Origin: Cyprinodon diabolis
Taxonomy: Eukaryota > Chordata > Actinopteri > Cyprinodontiformes > Cyprinodontidae
Assembly (NCBI GenBank): GCA_030533445.1
Contig: CM060075.1
Location: forward strand, 33,371,196-33,435,195
Length of the DNA stretch: 64,000 bases
Reading direction: 5' to 3'
Each line of letters begins with the position of its first letter. Within the stretch, counting starts at the first letter, position 1. The position numbers were made by a program, and so were the translations under genes. Below the pieces are notes generated by a model that was not told where the DNA came from, ran no database searches, and worked only from the letters and a program-made list of their open reading frames with translations. Below are positions 34,112-44,360 of this stretch, one piece after another.

Positions 34112-36328
34112 TAGCCAGTACGTGTCTTGTCCCGTTCCATAGATGGCTGGTCCCGCAGTAGGGGGCTGGGGTCCCATCCATGGGTTAGTGGGGCAGTCTC
34201 TTTGTATGTGTCCAATTTGTCCACATCCCCAGCATTGCATTCTCACTCGCTGTTGTCCCATGTCTGGACCTGCTTGTGGCATCTGCTGGTATTGGCCTTG
34301 AGGGGGCCTTCTTGGGGCTCCTTGTGGGCCTCTCCATCTTCCCCGCATGGGTGGCCCACCTCGTCCCCTTCCGAACGTTGCTTGTTGGGGACCTCCTCCT
34401 TGGTTTAGATGCACATAAATAGGAGGGACTGGTTGGGGTTGGGTCTGCTGTGGCAGGGCTCCTCCCACGAGTGGCGCTGCTGGATACTGCATCTGCTGTG
34501 TGGGTGGAGGAATAACAGGAGACACTACTGGTGCTTGTACCACTGCCTCCCCTGTTGGTGCTCCCTCGGTTGGGGGTGTGGCCACCACAGTCAGTGCAGC
34601 TTGATGCTTGGGCTTCTCTTTCTTTGCTTTGGACAATTCCCCAATCTGCAGCTGGGTTAGCTTGGTGGCCAGCATCTTGCTTTGGTCATCAAAGGCCCGT
34701 TTCTCGGCCCGATGCATGTTTACATAGTGATTAACATGCTCGGAGAACAGAGGCCAGTCCATCTTCATGAGCCCCACAACTCCGTCCAGTTTGGCTTGTA
34801 CTTCTTTGGGCATGGCCTCTCTGATGTAGGTTCTGAATAGAGGGCCAGATGTTTTCAGTTCATTCCCATCACTTCCAGTCTCTGTTTTCCATTTCTGTTG
34901 GAACCTGTGCAGAAACTGGGCGGGGCTTTCATCATCCTTTAGGCATTCTTGTCTCAGCTTAGTTGGATCACTGCAGGTGGGGTATTTGTTCCTTACGGCT
35001 GCCCACACCTTGGGTCTTATTTGGTTGAATGGTATCTTGTCATACTGGTGTGAGGTCATGACCCTTGGAAGCTGGGCTTCGTCAAACACTTCTCTGGCTG
35101 CTGAGTGTCCTGCTGTCTTAATCAGCAATGCCTTGATGTCTCCAGCTGCCAGATTGATGCCTCCAGTGATTTCTTCCAGCTTTTCTATCCACCTGTCAGC
35201 ACCATCTGCCAACGGGGTCAGCCTTCCAGCAAGTGTGATCATGTCCATAAATGACCATGGCACATATCTGTCTTCTTGAGGTCCTTTAGACAGCAGGGGA
35301 GCCATATAGGCCTTTTTTTGATCTGACTCTGTCTTCTGCTGTCGTGCTTGGTACCTGGTCATCATTGAGTGAGGGCCGCTTTTTTCTATTTGCAGGTCCA
35401 CTTCACATTCAGCTGTGAGTGGCTCCCGTCCTTTGGTCGCTGGTCTGTCTTTCTCCTTTAACCCCTTATGGCATGGGTCTGTTGACAGTGGCATGTCTGA
35501 GCCTTCTTCTTCCATTCCATCATGCAACCAGTCGGTCTCCTCACTCTCTATGAAGACTTCCTCCTCGCTTCTTCTCTCCTCTCCCTCTTTTATTTTAGCT
35601 TCTTCAATCAAGGCCTTAGTCCATGGATTTGCCTGATCTGGGGCGTCATTTCGGGCCTGTAGTATGAGCTGCTCTGTTTCCATCCTTTTCTGTTTTTCTA
35701 ATACTTCCTCAAATTTCTTCAATTTTTCTTTCAAATGCTTTAGTCGTTTCATTTGTACTTCTTTTTCCAATTTTTCCTCCTTCGCTATGAGTTTTACATA
35801 TTCTTTCGTCAGCTCCACCACCTCCTGGTTTATTTGTTCCATTAGTTCTGGCGATTCATCCAAGACTAGCTTGGTCACGGGCTCTGAGTGTTTTGCTGAT
35901 TTTTTCAACGATGACTTGGTCCTGGGTTCTGAGTGGCTTATGGGGCCTCTTTGATATGGTGAATGCCTGCGACGTGCTGGGGGTAGGGAACGACTATGGG
36001 GAGCTTTTCTCCTTACTTCTGGGGTTCTCTCCCAATCGTCTTCTCCATCACGGTATTTACACTCTGTCTGTGGTGTGTTGTTTATTTCTTCTTCTGTTAT
36101 TTCTATTTCTTCCTCTTCTTCTTCTAATACTAATTTAAGTTGTCCAGTAATCTTTCCCTTGCTCCCTGATTCTACTACTACTGGGTACTGGCCTGCTATG
36201 CTAGGGCGATAGGGTGGTGGCTTATGATCAGTGTAGTCAGGGGCTGTTGGGCTCTTTTGATGTTCAACTTTAAAATATCTCAGGATATCTCTCTGTTCAG
36301 CATGTTTCTGTTTTTTATGCAAGTGCAC
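34109..36328 (-). CDS. gag: Gag polyprotein (N-terminus out of frame)
   Basis: About 739 codons, with the first codon shown here being GTG, so this is not the true start. Features in order: PPPY late-domain motif at 37-40 (binds NEDD4-type ligases for budding); a long charged coiled coil at about 165-225; a gamma-type capsid region at about 355-560 (MDMITLAGRLTPLADGADRW, YIREAMP); an arginine/glycine-rich stretch; and one CCHC zinc knuckle (C699, C702, H707, C712) that binds viral RNA. The frame is open upstream to a TGA near 36434 but has no ATG. An ATG at 36551 opens another phase that reaches a seven-A run (36417-36423), where the phases meet; a 1-nt indel there is the likely break. The frame ends in TAG, after which pro continues in phase. 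Confidence 0.92.
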   Translation of the reverse strand: MHLHKKQKHAEQRDILRYFKVEHQKSPTAPDYTDHKPPPYRPSIAGQYPVVVESGSKGKITGQLKLVLEEEEEEIEITEEEINNTPQTECKYRDGEDDWERTPEVRRKAPHSRSLPPARRRHSPYQRGPISHSEPRTKSSLKKSAKHSEPVTKLVLDESPELMEQINQEVVELTKEYVKLIAKEEKLEKEVQMKRLKHLKEKLKKFEEVLEKQKRMETEQLILQARNDAPDQANPWTKALIEEAKIKEGEERRSEEEVFIESEETDWLHDGMEEEGSDMPLSTDPCHKGLKEKDRPATKGREPLTAECEVDLQIEKSGPHSMMTRYQARQQKTESDQKKAYMAPLLSKGPQEDRYVPWSFMDMITLAGRLTPLADGADRWIEKLEEITGGINLAAGDIKALLIKTAGHSAAREVFDEAQLPRVMTSHQYDKIPFNQIRPKVWAAVRNKYPTCSDPTKLRQECLKDDESPAQFLHRFQQKWKTETGSDGNELKTSGPLFRTYIREAMPKEVQAKLDGVVGLMKMDWPLFSEHVNHYVNMHRAEKRAFDDQSKMLATKLTQLQIGELSKAKKEKPKHQAALTVVATPPTEGAPTGEAVVQAPVVSPVIPPPTQQMQYPAAPLVGGALPQQTQPQPVPPIYVHLNQGGGPQQATFGRGRGGPPMRGRWRGPQGAPRRPPQGQYQQMPQAGPDMGQQRVRMQCWGCGQIGHIQRDCPTNPWMGPQPPTAGPAIYGTGQDTYWL

Positions 36329-36416
36329 TCGGTCACGCCTTTTTTCTTTATTTCTTAATTGTTCTTCAACCTCGTCACAGCATGAAGGATCAAAGCTGCC
36401 CTCTTTAGGCCAACGA

Positions 36417-36551
36417 TTTTTTTCCAGATGTCATCTTATGCCATTTGGTCATGCATTTTTGAATTTTGCGTTTATTGGATGGGTGTGTCAACATTACCAA
36501 TTTGGCTGGCGTCAGCCCGTCAGACTGTTGTTTGCTCATATTGATTCCCAT
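36417..36551 (-). pseudogene. gag: Gag N-terminal (matrix) part, phase-shifted
   Basis: An ATG at 36551 (MGINMSKQQSDGLTPAKLV) opens a short frame that ends at a TAA just after the seven-A run at 36417-36423. A glycine follows the initiator methionine, so the N-terminus could be myristoylated, as in many Gag proteins. Directly after the run, the long gag frame reads WPKEGSFD, which resembles the WP..G.F motif of gamma-type matrix proteins. The matrix domain is therefore divided between two phases. This short frame is the best candidate for the real gag start. Confidence 0.6.
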
Positions 36552-37345
36552 GGCTACTAGCAGTCACTCAACCGTCAGGTCCGTGCTTATTCACCAGTCT
36601 TTGTAATCCTCAGTTAATTTTTATCTTAACTGGTTCTGCTCTCTTCAATACAGATCGTGTTTATTTTCTTTTAGTTTCTTTCCAGTTAATTTACTTCCTA
36701 AATTTAGATCTCTTCAATTTTGAGATAAAATCTTTAATAAAACAAATTTGTAATTTTATTTTGCACTTTCACTAATTTTATACCTTATATATTTTACTTT
36801 ATGTAGACTATAGTTTGTAATAATATATACTTATAATATCTTTATCTTATAAAGCTTACAATTTTTTCCAATCTTATTTAGGAATTTTGTTATTTTTATT
36901 TCATTCTCATAACTCTAGTGTTTTTTGTTTTTTTGTTTTTGTTTTTTCCTTCAGTTATCAATTTTGTTTTCCAATCCTTATTAATTTTCAGGTTATTCTT
37001 TTTAACTATATTCTGTACTAATTACTTCTATTAATTTATTATTATATCTTTAATCTTTATTTATTAATATCACCCACCCCTTACTTCCCCTCAGTCACTC
37101 AACTCTTTCACTCGACACACTAACAAAGACACACAAGACAAATGATTATATATATTTACAGTGCACTTCCTTTTCCTCACTGTTTCCTACAGTGGCACAT
37201 ACGTTTTTCCCTGCTGCCCCCGGCTACACCCAGATAACTGGAAATGCATAGACGTCCTCCGGTTGGTCGAGCGGTACTATTCTCCGATTATCGCTTAATC
37301 GGTAATATTCTGGCTATCCCTTAGCCTGGCTATCGCTTAGCCTCT

Positions 37346-37415
37346 CAATACCTTTTCCTCACTGTTTCCCTACAGTGGCACAATACCTTTTCCTCACTGT
37401 TTACCTACAGTGGCA
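37346..37415. repeat. 35-bp tandem repeat in provirus leader
   Basis: Two adjacent units, each containing ttttcctcactgttt and tacagtggca, differ at one or two positions. A third, separate and shorter copy lies at 37169-37199. Confidence 0.85.
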
Positions 37416-37695
37416 CAATATTCCAATACCTTAAGACTACTTAAGCCTTCTCGTGGAGCACCCTGACTACCTTAGTCACTGATACCCTCACGTAACACGC
37501 GTACACTATTGGTTCCGGATTTTATGGCTTCCACAGACTATGTCAAAACGCTTTGACCAATCTGTCCCTTTACCAATCATCCGCTCAGAACAACACGTGT
37601 TAAGCTTAACTTATTTACAAAATAATCCAAACACAAGACAGTTTAACACAAACATTAATAACACCTAAAACATACATTCATACATACACATTCAT

Positions 37696-37706
37696 ACGTA
37701 CCTGGA
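37696..37706 (-). promoter_or_regulatory. Putative major splice donor
   Basis: The minus strand reads CCAG|GTACGTAT, a strong donor match (CAG|GTACGT), about 280 nt after the primer site. It would serve the spliced env and accessory RNAs. Consensus evidence only. Confidence 0.4.
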
Positions 37707-37979
37707 CCCTTCCTCAGCTTAGTCTGCCTTTGGCATATTCTTATATAAATTCTTATAAAATTTGGAAATTACTTTATTAAATTTGGAAAACTAGGTTCTT
37801 TTAGAAGAGCTTTGTGACGCCTGACACCCACAAGCAGTCGCCGGAGGCTGGTTCCCCACTAATTTAGAAAATTATAACAAATTAGCTCACCTTTAACCGG
37901 TGAATTTCTGGGCCCGTTTGGGGGTTCCACGCCTTCCAGCTGGTGCCTGCAGATCGTCCGACGTCCCCTTTTTGCTTTT

Positions 37980-37998
37980 CTCCTGGCTGGCTCCGCCA
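37980..37998 (-). other. Primer binding site, tRNA-Arg-like
   Basis: Starting four bases after the 5' LTR, the minus strand reads TGGCGGAGCCAGCCAGGAG. This is complementary to the 3' end of vertebrate tRNA-Arg(ACG), recalled as ending CTCCTGGCTGGCTCGCCA, except for one extra base in the site. Most gamma-type viruses use Pro, Gln or other tRNAs; snakehead fish retrovirus is, as I recall, an Arg user. Confidence 0.7.
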
Positions 37999-38002
37999 AT
38001 TA

Positions 38003-38811
38003 TGTCGTCCTATAATTCTCTTCTTGACGACTTAGAATTGAAGCTAAGTTTTATAAAAATTCAAAGTTCTTAAAAAGCAGAAAAAGTCTCAAACAAGGAT
38101 CAAAAAATTTAGACAGAGGCCGCTGAGTCCAGGTCCAGTGAGTTTATTGCTAAACACTACATATTTACACAGCGCTGGTGAGCCGAAGCTGACAAATGGT
38201 GAAACCAGCTCCCTTTTATACATTTCTTATCGGTGGAAAAACCCCCTTCAGAACATATTTCAGTCATTGGTAAAGGTCACATTGATATTTATCTGCAAAA
38301 CACGGTAACATTCATAGACACATCTCATACTTGTGAGAGCACTCTCTCAGGCCATGCAGAAACTTATGACGGTTTAGTCAAAAACATGTTGAAACTTATC
38401 CTTTCCCTACTTTAAGCCATGTCAGTCTGGCCTAGTGTTCCTCTTTGTGTCTCAGTCAAAGCATCACCCCTTCTGGGATCAGTACTGCACATTGTGCCTT
38501 GAAAATAACAACTCTATTTATCACAAGTTGTATGGCCAAATTTTGCTGAGCTGGTTAACCTTGATATGTCAAATACTTCATTTTTATGAGGGTGCTTTTT
38601 CTTATCACTAAGGGCCTTAATCCTGTGCTTTCCAGCAGATGAGTGTGCTTTTCTTCCTCTTACAGTCAGGTGCAGCAGTTACACACACTCATTGCTCTGT
38701 TTTTCTCCTCTTGGCCTACATAAATGTATTCATGAACACAATTCTCTTTAATCATTTAAAACTTTTGATTCTTGTTTTATTCTAATCATTTATGACAAAT
38801 AATACACTACA
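38003..38811 (-). repeat. 5' LTR
   Basis: 809 bp, TGTAGTG...GACGACA in proviral direction, reading the same as the 3' LTR throughout. U3 is about 620 bp. TATAAAAGGG lies at 38211-38220 and AATAAA at 38143-38148. Confidence 0.97.
38211..38220 (-). promoter_or_regulatory. TATA box of the 5' LTR promoter
   Basis: TATAAAAGGG on the minus strand, so proviral transcription would begin near 38185-38195. The AATAAA signal about 65 bp downstream would need to be ignored in this LTR and used in the other. Confidence 0.85.
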
Positions 38812-38815
38812 GTGG

Positions 38816-40770
38816 TTGTCACGTAATGTCCCGCGTCCTCCTCATGGTAGGCTGCAGCCACTCTACAAGCTTTCAGATCTCTCAACCCCGGCGAACTCTG
38901 ATCCTATGCAGTTAGCCTGTGCCAGCCGTAGTTAGGCCATCAGCACTCTGTTTCAGGCCTTTCCGAGCTAATGCTGTGCTTCTCTGCTCTCTTCCTTTGT
39001 GGCACACTGCCTCTTCTACCACTGTTATTCCTTAGCTTCAGAAGGGGACAAAGCTGGCCCCCTCATTGCAATTATGAAACTCTCTGAGTCGCCGTTCTCA
39101 CACTGACTCCCTGCTGCTCCTGTCGGAACTCACGTATGATTTTGTCAGTTTACCAGAAGATTATGAATATAATAAATAACTCGAACTGAAAGTTATAGTT
39201 AATAGGTCATTTAAATCAAGGGTAAAACTAATTATTATCAGTTGAATGATTATAACTGTAATTTGCCTACTGATCAGGGTTTTAGCCTCTTATAAAAGGT
39301 TGGATTCCTGAATCTGGCTGTTAAAGATTCTGTTGTCTTTCACCTATTTAGTAATTTTGGCTATGGCTATTAGCAATGTTATTAATTGCCTACCAACTAA
39401 ATGTGTCTCTGTTCATTTCGATGCTGCTAAATGAAGAGTGAATCCAGCCTGAGTAATAAATCGTTCACTGTGTAAAATAAATACAGAACACAAGTTAAAA
39501 GTTAAAATTTAATGGTACCTTTATTAGCTAAAATCACACAGTATTACATCTAATAGCAGACACTAATTAAAATAAGCAAAAATAAAGAAATAAAAGGGGA
39601 AGAGTGGTTTAAAAGTCCTTTCAAAGTCTGAAGGATGTTCGAAATTTAAGACTTAATGCATTTGAAAGTGTCGTTTAAAAATAGCAGCAGATAAAATGTG
39701 AATCTGATGCAGAGATTGTTACTGCAGTCAAAACAGTGAAACTTCATTCATTTTTATGGTGGAGAATGAATAATGGCTCAGGAATGCATTAAACTACTAT
39801 TAGGGAGTTCAGGGGTTCAGGTCTGGACGGATCCAACTGAAACATAGACAGGGTTAGCTAACAATGTAGCCTCCAGCATGAGGTAGCTGGAGCTACAATG
39901 CTAGTTCACTGTAGCAGTTAGATTCAACAACATGTGACTCTTTCAGTCTGCAGAGAGCAGAAATCTCGGTTTTTCTAGATTTGTGCCTTTAAGAAACACT
40001 AGTCTCAGAGGTCTGTACACAGCGCCTTTGACTCCATGCCTGATGTTTGTGCTCTGAGATGCATGGTCAGCCAAGGGATCATGGCTCTAGGCAAGATGAA
40101 ACTTGTTATCATTAGGGAAGGGAAAAAATCAATCTCCTAAAATTTGGAATAAGGCCTTAGCAAATTGTGGCAAAAGTTCAGCGCTGTGAATAATTTCTGG
40201 ATGCACTGTTTTTGTTGATTCAAAATATTTATTCTCTTTTATAACATGAAAAAGATGAGTGTGTGTTAAAACCAAAAACTATTCTGATCTAAAAAATAAT
40301 GTTTTGCTGTCTTTCGATCGTGGGGATATACATAAAGAATGAGTTATTTAATAAACACAAGATGCACTCGCTCTGTAACTTCCCAAACCAGGGAATGAAA
40401 AGGTAAGTCCTCCTGATCGGCGTTGAACCTGCTTCTCTTCTGCAGTTATGTCTTTTTATCCATTTTGGTTAATAAGCAAACTAATTTGGCAAATTATTGT
40501 TTATTATGGCGTTGTTGTCTACAGAGGAAGTTTGATCCATACACATCTGAATCTACAACCTTGTAAATTAAGCATTTTGTTCAATATAAGCAAATAATCG
40601 CCTACACTAGTATGTAGATTTGTAAATAAAGTAGATACTGTTGTTCAGATACAATCAACCTTATCATGAACTTGAGCAGCACAATCATGGAAAATTCAGT
40701 TTCTATATATTGTTGATAGATTTTCATCGTTTTTGTTTTTACCATCTCTTCTTATTTATCTCCACCAAGG
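38816..40770. other. Non-coding, no gene recognised
   Basis: The right flank of the provirus, up to the hAT element. The first 300 bp are richer in C and continue the pre-insertion sequence seen before 26613. The rest is AT-rich. No exon, RNA gene or transposon end was recognised. Confidence 0.45.
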
Positions 40771-41759
40771 TAGTGTTAATTTTACCAGCCATTTTTAAAT
40801 TTAGTTTCAGTTTTAGTCCAGTTTCAGACTTGCTTGTTAGTTTTTATCACATTTAGTTGACATTATCCCATTTTTATTTAGTCTAGTTTTAGTCGACTAT
40901 AAGTCGAGCATTTTAATCTTTATTTTAGTCCAAGAAAATATAATTTTATTCGTTTAGTTTTAATCAACAAAAACTGTCAACATTTTAGTCTAGTTTTAGT
41001 CAGGACATAATTTTAACCTTTTACTTTTTTGTCAGCAGATAATATATAACATTTCCTAAAATGATTTAACATTTCAACATTTTCTCATCTTTTTGATAAA
41101 AAAACCCACAATATTAAGGAACACATGCAGACATGGAAGATGTTCTGACAATATTTGCATATTTATTTTGAACATTGTTAAGGTTCAAAGACACAAACAC
41201 AAATGCTTGCATTAAAACAAAAAATACACCTGACAAAGGAAACAAATAAAAAAAATAAAGTGTCTTATGAACTTAACACAAGTGCTGGCTGTTTAAAGCT
41301 AATTCACATAGAATAATAAAATAAATATATTTAAGGTCAATTGTGTGAAAAAAAACTCCAACTGATACAACAAAAGTGCTTTCCTGCCAGCTAGTTCACA
41401 TGGTATATACAGGTACAGTATTTAAGGTGAAACAAGGCATAGCTTTAGAGAGTCAGCTTTTGTATTTGGTGTGGGCAATTAAGGAAGCTTGTATAGCTGG
41501 CCTGTCATTGTTTCTGGGTGGTTGTTGGTGGGTGGTGTATCTTCAATCTGAAACAGAAATTAATACAATGTCAGGATAGATGCACAGCATAACAGGAAGT
41601 GTATAAGTAGCATATAGGTCTGTTTTTTTCCTTAACAAAAACTAAGTCTCTGTAAAAACTGCATTTGACAATCCATTTCAATCTCATACAAACAACCTAC
41701 TGTAACTATCATTTTATGGAGGAATAAATTGCAGACATTTTTATGTGTCCATGCATTTT

Positions 41760-41804
41760 GGTTGTATATTGATGCCAATATTGTATTGGCATCAATATAC
41801 AACC
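41760..41804. repeat. 21-bp perfect hairpin
   Basis: ggttgtatattgatgccaata (41760-41780) and its exact complement (41784-41804) are separated by three bases. The end of the right arm is then repeated: aaccttgtaatagtaatgt occurs twice in a row (41801-41842). Confidence 0.9.
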
Positions 41805-42171
41805 TTGTAATAGTAATGTTTTACAACCTTGTAATAGTAATGTGCAGATAAACAGAGCAGCATTTTATGTCACCAAATAAAGACATTGGGAGTTTGCATC
41901 CCAATCCCTGCAGTGGTTCCCCTAGCAATGGCTATTTTGTGTATGAAAATCTAGGTTAAAGTTATTTTTATTTTGTTTTATCCTGATAAATTGTTTCAAT
42001 TCGTTTTAGCATTTAGCATACCGTATTTTCACGACTATAAGGTGCATATAAACGTCTTTTTTTCCCCTCAAAATGTGCGGCGCGCCCTTTGGTGCGGTGT
42101 GCCCTATGTGTGTTGTTACTGTGGACTTTTGAGACCACCATGCACCATGCAGAACTCCTCATCTCCTCATT

Positions 42172-42425
42172 AAGGAGATGATGAAAGAGTGGCTGAGGGA
42201 GGTGAATGTAAGGAGACCAGGTGTTTTTTTTCCCACTCATCACCATTGTTGTTAATCTGTGACTCCATGCGTGCCCATCTCACAGCTGATGTGAAAAACA
42301 TGGTAAAACAAATGAATGCTGTGCTCGCTGTTATTCAACCGCTCGACATCGGTGTGAACTGGACGCAGCAGGCGCAGCAGAAGCAGCGAGTTTACATGCA
42401 AAGTCAATGGTTGACGCACGTATAG
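42172..42425 (+). pseudogene. pogo-type transposase, DDE core fragment
   Basis: Reading across a frame change, the sequence shows KEWLREVNVRRPG, then LLICDSMRAHLTADVKNMVKQ, then AVIQPLDIGVN. These match the pogo/Tigger DDE domain around its second catalytic aspartate (LL..D....H) and the QPLD motif. The usual PGGLT...Q segment between AVI and QPLD has been deleted, which removes part of the catalytic fold. Confidence 0.75.
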
Positions 42426-42797
42426 GCGCAGCAAAAGGTCCCGTATGGCAGGTGTAGCGCGTCGGGAGCGTTTAAGCATCTGACGCGCCGCCAACGCCCT
42501 GCTGCAGCTCGAGATGGAAAAATTGAAGTTTTGCCGCATCAACCAATCAGAGAAGCTGATCTGGGAGCTGACAGCGAGACAGACACATTGCTGATGATAC
42601 ATATATAAGAGCGCTGTGATCGCTCCTCTGAAGCAGTTTATTGACGCCTAAATTAACTTAACCTGCCGACAGAATATGTTCGCTTTTATTATCCAGTTTT
42701 CAGGTGGATTTTCCCACTTAAAAACATATTAAAATTACTTTATTCCCGCTGATCACAGCAAATATAGCTGCAAGGCAAAGAAAGGAACGCCACAGTT

Positions 42798-42984
42798 TGC
42801 GGATGGATTGTAGATGCTTGGACTAACGTGTCTGCTGGCACTGTTGTTCGAGCTCATCATTTCCGAGGAGCCGCCTGGCACGGAAAGTGACTCTGACAGC
42901 GAAGAAGGGGAAATTGGCATGTCTGATTTAGCGCAGCTGTTTAATTCAGAAACAGAGGATGATGACTTTGATGGGCTTGATTAA
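42798..42984 (+). pseudogene. pogo-type transposase, C-terminal fragment
   Basis: In one phase: WIVDAWTNVSAGTVVRA. In another, after a break near 42865: GTESDSDSEEGEIGMSDL, ending at a TAA in an acidic tail. Tigger/pogo transposases end in just this way, with a W......V....V..AF segment and an acidic tail. The 370 bp before it bear no transposase-like sequence. Confidence 0.65.
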
Positions 42985-44327
42985 TACTTTGTAATAAATA
43001 CATGAATAAAGCACAAACATACTCAGTTTTGCTCCCGCTCTATTTTTCTACCTGAAAACTTAATTCAACAGCAGTCTCCGGGTTCACCGCGGCGGCTGGA
43101 AGGTGTTTTTCATCTAAATAATCTAAAGGATTATAAAAGGATAATATGATAATAAAAGCGTACATATTCTGTTGGCAGTTTCAGGATTTTAAGTTAATTT
43201 ATGCGTAATAAACTCTTTCACAGGAGTGATCACAGCCCTGTGTCATCAGCGATGTGTCTCTCACGGCCAGCTCCCAGGTTTGGATAATACTTTGTAATAA
43301 ATACACCTTGCAGCTATATTTGCTGTGATCAGTGGGAATAAAGTAGTTTTAATATTTTTTAAGTGAGAAAATCCACCTGAAAACTTAATCACTGCAGTCA
43401 GTTCATCCAGATTATCATCCTGCCTTGTAATATTATTTCTGTCGGAGGCGCTCAGACCCCCACATACCAGCGGTGCACTGACAATAGGAATCCATTCAAC
43501 AGCAGCCTCTGGCCGGTCGCGAGGAGGCAGGCAGCAGGATAATAAAAGCGAACATATTCTGCCGGCAGATTACTGCATTTTAAGTTAATTTATGCGTCAA
43601 TAAACTGTTTCAGAGGAGTGATCACAGCGCTCTGTGTCATCAGCGATGTGTCTGCCTCACGGCCAGCTCCCAGGTTTGATTAATACTTTGTAATAAATAC
43701 ATGCATAAAGCACAATCATACTCAGTTTTGCTCCCGCTCTATTTTTAAATACGCAGTAGAGGTATTTAAAGGTAGTAGAGGATATGTACCTGTATATAAA
43801 AAAATGCGCCCTATAGTCCGGTGCGCCTTATGTGTGTGTTAAATACAGAAATGGCATACATAACTGAGACTGCGCCTTTTAGTACGGTGCGCCTTATGGT
43901 CGTGAAAATACCGTACATGTGTTGCTGCCGAGGTGTTTTGTGTTAACTATAGTTCACTTGCAGCTCCTAGATAACCTAAAACGTCTGTCTGCTTTAATCA
44001 AACTTGCAATTCAACTGAAACTATAGTTGCCCGGCCAGTATAACATATCTAAGTTAGCATAAATTTAACTTCACATACAATTCTATCAACAAGTGGCTAC
44101 GGTCGCTACGTGCTAAGAAGCTAATGTCACGTAGCCAGCCTGGATACTAAATGCTATGAAAGTTCGCCAACATCAGTTAGTTTATCATTGGGACATTATA
44201 GCCGTTGTTACATTATAAACAACCACAACCAATCTTTCTGTTAACTTAACCGTAATGTCTTTGTGTTGAACTGCGACGTGTCTCTTAAGGTTTGTTGTGT
44301 TTTTTCCAGCTACCATGTGGCCACATT

Positions 44328-44360
44328 CAATTCAATTCAATTCAATTCAATTCAATTCAG
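44328..44360 (-). repeat. (GAATT)n tail of LINE
   Basis: About seven units of GAATT on the minus strand at the 3' end of the LINE, as expected for LINEs that end in short tandem repeats instead of poly(A). Confidence 0.9.

Larger units (their letters stand above)
36552..37979 (-). other. Provirus leader, long and AT-rich
   Basis: About 1.4 kb between the primer site and the gag start, far longer than in most gamma-type viruses. The half nearer gag (36600-37080) is very AT-rich. A 35-bp direct repeat (37346-37380 and 37381-37415, containing ttttcctcactgttt) has a further partial copy at 37169-37199. A donor-like splice site lies at 37701. The packaging signal would be expected here, but I cannot identify it by eye. 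Confidence 0.6.
26617..38811 (-). mobile_element. Endogenous retrovirus, gamma/epsilon-like, 12.2 kb
   Basis: This is a complete provirus read on the minus strand. Order in its own direction: 5' LTR (38003-38811), primer site (37980-37998), long leader, gag, in-frame TAG, protease, RT/RNase H, integrase, env-like region, accessory ORF, polypurine tract (27426-27437), 3' LTR (26617-27425). The gag-TAG-pro arrangement, the single CCHC finger and the PPPY motif place it near gamma and epsilon retroviruses. The length, the tRNA-Arg-like primer site and the 3' accessory ORF recall what I know of snakehead fish retrovirus, but that link is inference. The LTRs read as identical, which means recent insertion, yet gag, pro/pol, RNase H, integrase and env are each interrupted. 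Confidence 0.97.
42019..43915 (+). mobile_element. pogo/Tigger-like DNA transposon, decayed
   Basis: The ends are TA|CCGTATTTTCACGACTATAAGG on the left and the complement TA|CGGTATTTTCACGACCATAAGG on the right, each next to a TA target dinucleotide (42019-42020 and 43914-43915). Plus-strand transposase remnants lie at 42172-42425 and 42798-42984. The right half (42990-43740) contains repeated and inverted copies of internal sequence. The element sits inside the hAT element at 40771-48107. Confidence 0.85.

Noticed and set aside
41760..41804. Hairpin considered as a microRNA precursor
   Set aside because: The perfect 21-bp stem with a 3-base loop is too short and lacks the asymmetric bulges of animal precursors; it sits in transposon DNA.
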